The notes under the pieces are model-generated. The model made no database searches, was not told the DNA's origin, and saw only the letters and a list, made by a program, of their open reading frames with translations. From the NCBI GenBank assembly GCA_022818135.1, contig JAFMSR010000002.1, forward strand, positions 59,263,740-59,327,739: a stretch of DNA of 64,000 nt, written 5' to 3'. Below are positions 10,031 through 18,213 of this stretch, piece after piece; the first letter of the stretch is position 1, and every line of letters begins with the position of its first letter. The position numbers and the translations under genes are program-made. The stretch comes from Saxidomus purpurata. Taxonomy: Eukaryota > Mollusca > Bivalvia > Venerida > Veneridae.

Positions 10031-10070
10031 CTAAATGTACACGTGAATGACGTCACCCTGTGCATGACGT
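10003..10070. promoter_or_regulatory. Cluster of TGACGT(CA) CRE-like words upstream of the transposase
   Basis: Five TGACGT words within about 65 bp, two of them full TGACGTCA palindromes (10022-10029, 10048-10055), lie at the 5' end of the transposase gene. CREB/ATF factors bind TGACGTCA in animals; a promoter role here is inference. Confidence 0.4.
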
Positions 10071-10256
10071 ATGTCAAATGTTCACGTTACGTTTTCCGAC
10101 ATATTCCGATACTATGTAACATTTCCTTTGTAATCTGAACATATGGTATTTTACCTTCAAATAACATTCTAAACATTGGCCTTAAATTGGCCCTGTGGCA
10201 CTCAACGTAGTATACCGATTGGCCCGATTTTGGCCGCCTGGCACAGAACTGGTTAA

Positions 10257-10559
10257 ACCATAAACAACGCGAACTGATATGCTGTAAACATGACGTCATA
10301 TTGCGCCGCATGACGTTAAATGAGCGTTCGCGTAGAAAATAACGCTTTGCATTTATTCACTTTTTGTAGTATCTGGTCATGTTAGAATCGAAATAACATC
10401 CTTTTCAGCGTTGTTATCGTCTAATAAACATTAATTTGTCGTACTGATGTGCAGTTATAAACCACTCAGGCCTTCGGCCTTCGTGGCTAATTACTGCATA
10501 TTAGTACTCCAAATCATTGTTTATTAAACGACTAACACCGCTGGAACGGACGTTATTTC
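10257..10559. repeat. 369-bp repeat, copy 2, right piece
   Basis: Continues copy 2 after piggyBac: ACCATAAACAACGCGAACTG to GGAACGGACGTTATTT, parallel to 5542-5846. It has the same AGGCCTTCGGCCT palindrome and hairpin words, with scattered substitutions. Confidence 0.85.
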
Positions 10560-10812
10560 TGAAATAATCTATGTCGAGTTGTTGTTGAACAATTAATGGG
10601 TGGATGCGATTTATTACAGAAAACCTCTATATTGATAACTTGTGGTGAAATGAGGCATTTTTTGCCATAAGTTCTTCTTTGAAATTGTATTTATTTATCA
10701 CTTTATGTATATTAAACACATAATGTATGTTTCGAGAAAATAATCGGCTATATGTAGGGAGTGCCTCTTTAAGTTCAGACAGTTTGAAATCTGAGAGCGA
10801 GCAGCTTAAAAG
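10560..10812. repeat. Dispersed repeat R, right part of copy 2
   Basis: Aligns with 28650-28850 (ATGGGTGGAT...TTTATTACAGAA, TTTGAAATTGT / TTTAAAATTGT, GAGTGCCTCTTTAA / GAGTGTCCATTTAA). It ends near GAGAGCGAGCAGCTT. The 67-codon minus-strand ORF here is not conserved in the sister copy, so it is not a gene. Confidence 0.6.
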
Positions 10813-11039
10813 CGTACTGATGTTCACCAAATCCTGTGTCGGTAAATTGTCAAGCTGACCGATATGCTATCATTATTAAAAAGTTTGTCAAATCTAAATC
10901 CAAATCCATATTTGTTACACAATAGCGTTTATTAAAAATACTAATGTTCGATTTCGTAAACAGTGTGTTTATAAACATGGACCATTCCATTTGTTTTATA
11001 TATTAGGGATCGAAGCATTGGTGCATATAAAGATCAATA

Positions 11040-11500
11040 GAGAATAATAGGTTGGTAGCGTGGATGGAGAAAGTTTATCTGGCAAGGCGGAGGAATTAAA
11101 ATCGCACCGTCCGTCTGTGCGTCCCCACTTACAAATTCGTGTCCGGACTGTAACTTTGTCATACATTGAAGGATTTTAAAATAACTTGACAGAAATGTCT
11201 AGCACATCAAGACGACGTGTCGCGTGCAAGACCCACGTCCCTACCTCAAAGGCCAAGGTCACACTTAGTAAGAGTTTAAAGGTAATGGAATCCTGTTTAT
11301 ATGCACACATTCGTGTCTAGACTATAACTTTGTCATGCATTGATTGAATTAAAAAAAACTTGGCACAAATGTCTAGCACATCAAGCCGATGTGTCGCATG
11401 GATTTTAAAATTACATACCACAAGTTTTGAGCACATGGAGAGGGCAAAGACTGTGAGACACCTCTTTCTGGGGCATTCATCACTTGTGAGGGACAGCTGC
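11040..11500 (+). repeat. Bivalve-type dispersed repeat
   Basis: Two internal copies, about 145 bp apart, of ATTCGTGTC.GGACTGTAACTTTGTCAT.CATTGA...GTCTAGCACATCAAG, with CAAGGTCACAC words. A relative with TTCGTGTCCAAGTGATAA is at about 36560. No ORF. Confidence 0.6.
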
Positions 11501-11675
11501 TCTTGTTTTTAAATGATTTATTTCTTGAAAACAATCGTGACACTTGTATAATTTGTAATATATTGATGTTTAAGATCCTTTATAAGTTTTTATTTTAATT
11601 GTGTTTATAGTCCCTTCATGGAGAAGACGTGGTTGATACAAAACATGGCAAACTATTCGTTATTTATATAATTTA

Positions 11676-12175
11676 NNNNNNNNNNNNNNNNNNNNNNNNN
11701 NNNNNNNNNNNNNNNNNNNNNNNNNNNNNNNNNNNNNNNNNNNNNNNNNNNNNNNNNNNNNNNNNNNNNNNNNNNNNNNNNNNNNNNNNNNNNNNNNNNN
11801 NNNNNNNNNNNNNNNNNNNNNNNNNNNNNNNNNNNNNNNNNNNNNNNNNNNNNNNNNNNNNNNNNNNNNNNNNNNNNNNNNNNNNNNNNNNNNNNNNNNN
11901 NNNNNNNNNNNNNNNNNNNNNNNNNNNNNNNNNNNNNNNNNNNNNNNNNNNNNNNNNNNNNNNNNNNNNNNNNNNNNNNNNNNNNNNNNNNNNNNNNNNN
12001 NNNNNNNNNNNNNNNNNNNNNNNNNNNNNNNNNNNNNNNNNNNNNNNNNNNNNNNNNNNNNNNNNNNNNNNNNNNNNNNNNNNNNNNNNNNNNNNNNNNN
12101 NNNNNNNNNNNNNNNNNNNNNNNNNNNNNNNNNNNNNNNNNNNNNNNNNNNNNNNNNNNNNNNNNNNNNNNNNNN
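11676..12175. other. Assembly gap (500 N)
   Basis: Exactly 500 N, so the size is a placeholder. Reading frames crossing it are meaningless. It separates the piggyBac region from the U2 array, so the physical distance is unknown. Confidence 1.
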
Positions 12176-12479
12176 GCCTAGCTCAATAAACAAGAGAGAA
12201 ACGGATATCATGATAATATTTAATTGTCATATTATGTGTCACCAAAATAACAAAGTTGGCATAATGGAAATGCCTACAGTACTGTCAATAATCTTCAAAG
12301 AGAACATGTTGAGCATAAAACGTGTTAGATAAATTCACAACCCGGCTAGTAAATAAAAAACACAGATACTAGACACGATCCCTTACAAAACTCTGAACCA
12401 ATAAACTGATCTTGTTGAGTACTGAACATGACAAGTTTAATAGACAAACAATATAAATACGTTTATACATAAAAAAAAA
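12176..12479. other. Non-coding stretch before the first U2 unit
   Basis: No recognised feature. It ends in an A-run (about 12471-12479), after which homology to the second U2 spacer begins abruptly. Confidence 0.5.
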
Positions 12480-13057
12480 CAATTTACAAAATGATAGTGA
12501 ATTCGTAAAATTCTACTGGAATTCACTTATTATACAAACGCAAACTGGACATATTGTCACAATATGTGAATTTGTCATTATTTATTGCATTATTAGGTAA
12601 TTGTTTTACATTGATGATGATTTTTTTCTAAAAACATGCTCCTGTGCCGGGAAGTTAGAATTCTATCTGCGAGACGGTAAGAGAAAACGCGCTATTCTGG
12701 TTCATACGTCACTCCAGGAATAATAGAGTCAATTGTGACGTAGTAGCCGATATTGTGACGTCCTACCGTAACGTCTATCTCCAGGAGAACGGCGTTGCAA
12801 TTGTGACGTATCAGCCATAACGACCGTCTCCTATAGTAGCATTATTAGTAACAAGAACACAGCAGCAAAACATTAGAAGTAGAAAGAAGAACAACAAAAT
12901 CTTTTATTACCACTTATAAGAACAACAACAAAAATATTCTCATTATTTATTATTAGCTACTATCATCATAATTTTTATTGTTGTTGTTGTTGCTGTTGTG
13001 GTGATTATGATGATTATGATTATAAATATCATCATAACTATTGTAATAATAATAATA

Positions 13058-13098
<41 letters not shown>

Positions 13099-13112
13099 TA
13101 AAAAAATATCAT

Positions 13113-13143
<31 letters not shown>

Positions 13144-13713
13144 AGCATTACCATCATGAACAACAACAACAACAACAACAACAACGGCTTTTGACCATAT
13201 AAGTAAAGCTAGCGACAAAAGTTACGCTTATTATTATTTACTATTGTATGTTTTACTATTGTAAAGAAAAATATATGACAAGAAAACAACAGCGATGATA
13301 ATGCTGCTGATGATGATTATGATAATGATGACGGTGAAAAGATCATTAAGCTCTCTCCAAGAAATTCCTTATTTGAGTAGATAGTTGAGCATTTACAATC
13401 CAACGAAAAGAGAGTAGTACAGGGGACGCACACAACAGAATCGAATCGCGAAAATGAGTAGTGGATGAAAACGTATGAAACGTATAGAAAACGTTTCGCG
13501 TGATACAAATTTACTAAAATACAGCTAGAACATCTTAAACAGCCACCCTGCAGTTCTGACCTTCAAATTTGGTGGCCTTTAATGGAGTACTTGGGGGAAT
13601 TCGAGAAAAAGTAGGTGTCTTCTGGGTGCAGACATTTCTGGTTGTTGTATTACGGAAACCGCGAGACTGTCAAACAAGGCACTGAATAAATAGTTATTGT
13701 AGCATCAATCGGT
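12480..13713 (+). repeat. Tandem U2 unit 1: spacer upstream of the U2 gene
   Basis: Nearly identical to 13927-15153. The offset is 1447 bp at the left and 1440 bp at the U2 end, the difference lying in microsatellites (GTT, TAA, ATC, AGC and AAC runs, about 12978-13190). It contains repeated TGACGT words (about 12703-12810) and a conserved last 100 bp before U2. The poly-valine and poly-aspartate ORFs here come from the microsatellites. Confidence 0.93.
13640..13713 (+). promoter_or_regulatory. Proximal U2 promoter region
   Basis: The last 70 bp before the U2 start differ by one base between the two units, while more distant parts carry indels. Animal snRNA promoters have a proximal sequence element about 50-60 bp upstream; the candidate stretch is TTACGGAAACCGCGAG (about 13650-13665). 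A TATA-like AATAAATAG lies at about -30. Element identity is inference because mollusc PSEs are not recalled with certainty. Confidence 0.45.
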
Positions 13714-13901
13714 ATCGCTTCTCGGCCTTTTGGCTAAGATCAAAGTGTAGTATCTGTTCTTATCAGCTTAATATCTGATACGTCCCCCATTGGGGGACTT
13801 CGATATTAAACTGATTTTGGACACAGGTGAGAAGTCAGGAGCTTGCTCCGCTCTCGCCACGGGTTGGCCCGGTATTGCAGTACCTCCGGGATCGGCCCAC
13901 T
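13714..13901 (+). ncRNA. U2: U2 spliceosomal snRNA
   Basis: U2 pairs with the intron branch site in the spliceosome. The sequence begins ATCGCTTCTCGGCCTTTTGG and keeps the branch-site recognition word GTAGTA (nt 34-39), stem-loop IIa (CTTATCAG..CTGATA), a GC-rich stem-loop IIb (CGTCCCCC/GGGGGAC), the Sm site GATTTTGG, stem-loop III with AGGAGCTTGCTCC, and stem-loop IV ending GGTATTGCAGTACCTCC. Length is about 188 nt, as in vertebrates. There is one extra A after GATCA compared with human U2. No disabling change is visible, so it is probably a working gene. It is one unit of a tandem array whose next unit is interrupted at nt 54 by a LINE. Confidence 0.97.
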
Positions 13902-13917
13902 TTCCCTTCATGGGAAA
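13901..13917 (+). terminator. Short hairpin just after U2 (possible 3'-end signal)
   Basis: TTTCCC TTCAT GGGAAA forms a 6-bp stem directly after the U2 3' end. snRNA 3' ends are made by Integrator at a 3' box; whether this hairpin has that role is not known. Confidence 0.3.
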
Positions 13918-13926
13918 AAAACCAAA

Positions 13927-14501
13927 CAATTTACAAAATGATAGTGAATTCGTAAAATTCTACTGGAATTCACTTATTATACAAACGCAAACTGGACATA
14001 TTGTCACAATATGTGAATTTGTCATTATTTATTGCATTATTAGGTAATTGTTTTACATTGATGATGATTTTTTTCTAAAAACATGCTCCTGTGCCGGGAA
14101 GTTGGAATTCTGTCTGCGAGACGGTAAGAGAAAACGCGCTATTCTGGTTCATACGTCACTCCAGGAATAATAGAGTCAATTGTGACGTAGTAGCCGATAT
14201 TGTGACGTCCTACCGTAACGTCTATCTCCAGGAGAACGGCGTTGCAATTGTGACGTATCAGCCATAACGACCGTCTCCTATAGTAGCATTATTAGTAACA
14301 AGAACACAGCAGCAAAACATTAGAAGTAGAAAGAAGAACAACAAAAACTTTTATTATTACCACTTATAAGAACAACAACAAAAATATTCTCATTATTTAT
14401 TATTAGCTACTATCATCATAATTTTTGTTGTTGTTGTTGTTGTTGTTGTTGCTGTTGTGGTGATTATGATGATTATGATTATAAATATTATCATAACTAT
14501 T

Positions 14502-14547
<46 letters not shown>

Positions 14548-14595
14548 TAAAAAAATATCATCAGCAGCAGCATTATCATCATACTTACCATCATG

Positions 14596-14627
<32 letters not shown>

Positions 14628-15153
14628 CGGCTTTTGACCATATAAGTAAAGCTAGCGACAAAAGTTACGCTTATTATTTACTATTGTATGTTTTACTATT
14701 GTAAAGGAAAATATATGACAAGAAAACAACAGCGATGATAATGCTGCTGATGATGATTATGATAATGATGATGGTGAAAAGAACATTAAGCTCTCTCCAA
14801 GAAATTCCTTATTTGAGTAGATAGTTGAGCATTTACAATCCAACGAAAAGAGAGTAGTACAGGGGACGCACACAACAGAATCGAATCGCGAAAATGAGTA
14901 GTGGATGAAAACGTATGAAACGTATAGAAAACGTTTTGCGTGATACAAATTTACTAAAATAGAGCTAGAAAATCTTAAACAGCCACCCTGCAGTTCTGAC
15001 CTTCAAATTTGGTGGCCTTTAATGGAGTGCTTGGGGGAATTCGAGAAAAAGTAGGTGTCTTCTGGGTGCAGACATTTCTGGCTGTTGTATTACGGAAACC
15101 GCGAGACTGTCAAACAAGGCACTGAATAAATAGTTATTGTAGCATCAATCGGT
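13927..15153 (+). repeat. Tandem U2 unit 2: spacer
   Basis: Copy of 12480-13713, with changed microsatellite lengths (about 14425-14632) and few substitutions. It leads into the second U2 gene start, which is intact only to nt 54. Confidence 0.93.
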
Positions 15154-15207
15154 ATCGCTTCTCGGCCTTTTGGCTAAGATCAAAGTGTAGTATCTGTTCT
15201 TATCAGC
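15154..15207 (+). pseudogene. U2: U2 snRNA gene 2, cut after nt 54 by a LINE
   Basis: Identical to nt 1-54 of the gene at 13714 (to TTCTTATCAGC); LINE sequence follows. The break falls in the loop of stem-loop IIa. No U2 nt 55-188 was found downstream in the window. The promoter-proximal region is intact, so transcription through the junction is possible. Confidence 0.95.
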
Positions 15208-15208
15208 C

Positions 15209-16264
15209 ATGCCTGTTATTGTTAATTTACCGGCGTTGAGCCCTTCTATTTTCAGCCATGATAGGATGACCAGGACTGTTCGTTTTGTTGGGCGGTTTGG
15301 AACTTCAATGTACGATGTGACTATGATTCTGCAGGAGCTGGACATACTACCTAGTGACGTAGACATCATGCAGAAAGGAGCAGACCAGAAAGATGGGGTT
15401 ACAGTTGTTTTCAAGTCAAAGGAACATGTAGAATTGGTACGTTCAAAGTCTTGCTATACTATTCAAGGAAGGAAAATCAATGTTATTTCATTAGAAAAAC
15501 AGATTGTCTATCTGAGGTTACACTGGCTTCCCGCTTTTGCAAATGAAACTCTTGTTAAGTACATTCTCGCTGACTATGGGAAGATTTTGTCAGTAGAAGA
15601 CGGGTACATCTTTTACAAAGAAAGCAACGTGAAAGTTAAAACTGGTATCAAAATAGTGGAGCTTGAAGTGTCCGAGACACAGAGGAGAGAGATCCCACAC
15701 TTGGTGCATTTCCAGTGTGGGAATAAATGTTTGATCACAGGTGGTGGGCGACCCCCACTTTGTTTAAAATGTCTTGAGATTGGCCACATGAAAATGAACT
15801 GTAAACAACAACAGCAGAAGTCTTCTTACGCAGGTGTTGTAAGGTCCTTTTCAGATATAGACGACACAAACAAGGAACACCAAGCAGAGGTTAGGCAGGT
15901 CGATCAAGTTGAACAGGTAGAAATGGAGCAGGTAGAGCAGACCACCCAACAGGGCAAACAAGACGAGGAGAAGGATCCCGTGGAGATCGAGCGTGAAGAC
16001 GAGATGGAAGAAGAGGCCAGGGGAGTGAAGAGGTGCCAGGACCCTCCTGAACACCAGGTAGACTCATTTACCACCTTTTTCCCTGCCCAGAAAAGGAAAC
16101 TTAGGAAATCGCCACCCCTACAGCCGGCCAAACCGTCTCTAGAGACGGCCAATCCCTTTGAAATATTAGCAGACGAATCAACACAACTAGACTTTCAGCC
16201 GCCAGGAAGCCAGTCTCCGCTCCGTGATGTTTTGGACAGCATGCTGTCCTTTACACCTCCCTAG
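15209..16264 (+). CDS. ORF1 protein of U2-targeted LINE (RRM-like, CCHC knuckle), 351 aa, intact
   Basis: Probably binds the element's RNA in the ribonucleoprotein that inserts new copies (role known for LINE ORF1 proteins). Residues about 20-85 and 95-160 look like two small alpha-beta (RRM-like) units: RTVRFVGRFGTSMYDV, DGVTVVFKSKEHV, then YLRLHWLPAFANETLV and VKVKTGIKIVELEV. GRPPLCLKCLEIGHMKMNC is a C-x2-C-x4-H-x4-C zinc knuckle (C185, C188, H193, C198). Residues 220-290 are rich in E, Q and D; the tail has a PFEIL/SPLRD pattern conserved in copies a and b. This is the layout of ZCCHC3-like/Tx1-group ORF1 proteins. The start is fixed by U2: the ATG lies 1 base after the U2 match, and U2 nt 1-54 contains no ATG. 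Confidence 0.92.
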   Translation: MPVIVNLPALSPSIFSHDRMTRTVRFVGRFGTSMYDVTMILQELDILPSDVDIMQKGADQKDGVTVVFKSKEHVELVRSKSCYTIQGRKINVISLEKQIVYLRLHWLPAFANETLVKYILADYGKILSVEDGYIFYKESNVKVKTGIKIVELEVSETQRREIPHLVHFQCGNKCLITGGGRPPLCLKCLEIGHMKMNCKQQQQKSSYAGVVRSFSDIDDTNKEHQAEVRQVDQVEQVEMEQVEQTTQQGKQDEEKDPVEIEREDEMEEEARGVKRCQDPPEHQVDSFTTFFPAQKRKLRKSPPLQPAKPSLETANPFEILADESTQLDFQPPGSQSPLRDVLDSMLSFTPP

Positions 16265-16881
16265 TCTTCAAACTTTATGTTTGTATCTATAAGTTAAAAA
16301 TAGAAAATTCACCATAAAATCTAATCACGTTCCAATACACATAAATTATAACATCTTATTGGAACCTGTTAATCCACTTTTGCTTCTATTTTTGGCTATC
16401 GGTAAAGCTAATTGCTTTTCAATATTTTCAACATTTTATCGACTCAATAATTATAAGGTTATTGGATTTTCCACAGTCACCGGAGACCTTTCATTGTTTG
16501 CCGATAGTGTTTTTATAGTAGCTAAATATCACCTCATTTCAACCTTTTTATTTTCAAACCTAAGCTATAAATTATTTTTCCTTCTTAGTGAATACATTGA
16601 CCTTCAACTTGTTGTTGTTGTATTCCTTATTTCCGGTCTTTGTAGAAATAAAGTAGATAGAACGATATATACACAGTGTCGTGTTTCGTTACTTTATTTG
16701 ATAAAACGATTGAATGACAATAATTTAATTTTATCGAATCTTAAAAGCGATTTGCTTTTTCTAGTTCTTATTACATCCCTTTACTATTCCGTTTTTCCTT
16801 ATTATGTCCCTTTATTCTTAAAATTACTTTCGTCTTACATTATTTTTGATTTGTTCCTTTTTCAAAAAATTATTTTCAACA
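16265..16881 (+). other. Inter-ORF spacer of the U2-targeted LINE
   Basis: AT-rich. The part at 16310-16520 aligns with bases 1-200 (minus strand) after ORF1 of copy a, so it belongs to the element. Its 176-codon hydrophobic ORF (16359-16889) is probably not a gene: single-base indels against copy a shift the frame. Confidence 0.7.
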
Positions 16882-17030
16882 ATGACTGACCTTAAAATAT
16901 ATACGCTAAACATAAATGGATTGAGATCCAATGATAAAATAAATTCTTTAAAACATTTTCTTTGTACAAATCAAATAGATATATTATGTCTACAAGAAAC
17001 TCATATAAGTAAACAGACCAATGAACAGAG
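16882..17030 (+). pseudogene. Start of ORF2 (AP endonuclease) of the U2-targeted LINE, interrupted
   Basis: MTDLKIYTLNINGLRS, then QIDILCLQETHIS, is the N-terminus of an exonuclease-endonuclease-phosphatase domain: the first catalytic N and the metal-binding E are present. After the QETH motif the frame runs without a stop into ORF1 of an unrelated LINE. The exact junction lies between about 17005 and 17060. The rest of the endonuclease and the RT are not found in the window. Confidence 0.85.
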
Positions 17031-17061
17031 AGAAAGAATCATTAAAGAATCATGGATCGAT

Positions 17062-18164
17062 ATGGTCATTAAGGGGGTTCAAGGGGGATTAAGCACACAG
17101 AAATTAGCAATTATGGAAAAAAATTTAAAACAACAATTCGGCGGGAATGTAATAAGAAAATTGAATAACAACAAGGGGGCTTTATTTTTCCAAGTCAGAC
17201 AAGATTTCGAAACGAAAATCAAAGATTTCAAGTTTGGGAGACACGAAATCAAAATAGAAAATAAAAAAAACCTACATCAAAAGTAACAAAAATCAGCATG
17301 GGAGTATTAGAAGTGCCAAAAAATCAGAGCACTGAACAATTAAGGCAAACATTATTTAAAAACAACAAAAACATAGCAACAATAAGGCAAAAAGAATTTA
17401 TTCACAAAGGGAAAAAGGAAATCACCAATGAAATGATAATTACTTTTACATGCGAAGAATTACCATTAAGTCTGAAAGGGACCAATTTAATAGTAAAACC
17501 AACAACGCTAGGGTACATTAGATGTAGAAAGTGTCAGGCTCCCGGACACAAAACAAACCAATGCAGAAACAAGATTAAATGCCCGAAATGTACTGGCAAC
17601 CATGAAATAGGACTGTGCAATGCTACGGAATTAAAATGCAACAATTGTTTAGGAAATCACTGGGGTTCCAGCAAATCCTGCCCTGTATACAAAAAATATG
17701 TTCAAAAAATAAATACAGCAAATTATGAAATCAAAAAAGAGTATGAGACAAGATGTGCCGAACAACAGCACACCCCTCAAGATAAAACCTCTACCCCAGT
17801 TGTCACCCCCACCCCAACTATCAAGAATCCCCAAGAAATACCAAAATTAAATAACCCAAAACCCCCAACACCCAAAAAAACACTAAATACACAAGAAATA
17901 ATTAAAATAAAACAAGAAAGGTGTGCTTATCCCCTACCCCCACCTCACAGACAAATTAAAAGGGAACCAAATTGGGGAGGGAATTATGGGATCCGTACAA
18001 ACCAACAAACTGGCCCAATGTATTATAGATTCCGAAGGGGGCCACATACAATACCAAATTTAAGGGGTATCACAAATTCAAATCACCCCCACCCCCATAT
18101 CATGTACACAGGACCGAATGGACAAATGACAATTCACTGTCCACTCAATATATGCAGAACATAG
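17062..18164 (+). pseudogene. ORF1 (gag-like, three zinc knuckles) of I-clade LINE, one frameshift
   Basis: Nucleic-acid-binding ORF1. Frame 1 (17062-17286) carries LSTQKLAIMEKNLKQQFGG and GALFFQV. Frame 2 (continuing as 17298-18164) carries KISMGVLEVPKNQ, EMIITFTCEELP, and three knuckles: CRKCQAPGHKTNQC, CPKCTGNHEIGLC and CNNCLGNHWGSSKSC, followed by a proline-rich tail. The two frames meet at an A8 run (17263-17270); nine A would join them in frame. The protein would be about 370 aa, normal for the clade. The shift may be a mutation, a sequencing error in a homopolymer, or less likely a slippery site. The ORF1 stop lies 49 bp before ORF2. Confidence 0.85.
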
Positions 18165-18213
18165 ATTAGTCATTAATCATTAATAACCAAAAACAACTCC
18201 GAATAATTCTTTA

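Larger units (their letters stand above)
5912..10252 (-). mobile_element. piggyBac transposon, complete, 4.34 kb
   Basis: A DNA transposon with TTAA on both sides (5908-5911 and 10253-10256). Ends: CCCTTTCGCTGCCACG on the left and, reverse-complemented, CCAGTTCTGTGCCAGG on the right, sharing CCnnTTCnnTGCCA. The 369-bp repeat is split exactly at TTAA, with an uninterrupted sister copy at 5537, which fixes both boundaries. Inside is one minus-strand transposase gene in four exons (6689-10030) with no disabling change seen. A 340-bp fold-back element has landed in its second intron. Subterminal TGACGT(CA) words are common at both ends. Confidence 0.93.
15208..17030 (+). mobile_element. U2-targeted non-LTR retrotransposon, copy d (5' part: ORF1 and start of ORF2)
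   Basis: Order: U2 nt 1-54, one base, ORF1 ATG, ORF1 (351 codons), a spacer of about 0.6 kb, then the first about 45 codons of an endonuclease ORF2, then an I-clade LINE. Keno elements of the Tx1 group are known to insert into U2 snRNA genes in other animals; this looks like a relative, but RT sequence is missing here, so clade is inferred from ORF1 type and target. No 5' UTR is present in this or the two other U2-linked copies. Confidence 0.87.

Noticed and set aside
10087..10311. 74-codon ORF across the right piggyBac end
   Set aside because: Crosses the transposon terminus and the TTAA duplication, so it cannot be a conserved gene.
11629..12211. ORFs spanning the N runs (also 27197-27844)
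   Set aside because: Artefacts of translating N as open sequence.
12943..13218. ORFs with poly-valine, poly-aspartate and poly-isoleucine (also 14403-14645)
   Set aside because: Translations of the GTT/TAA/ATC microsatellites in the U2 spacers.
16359..16889. 176-codon hydrophobic ORF between LINE ORF1 and ORF2
   Set aside because: The aligned spacer of copy a (bases 1-200) has single-base indels that break the frame, and the hydrophobic character follows from the AT-rich sequence.
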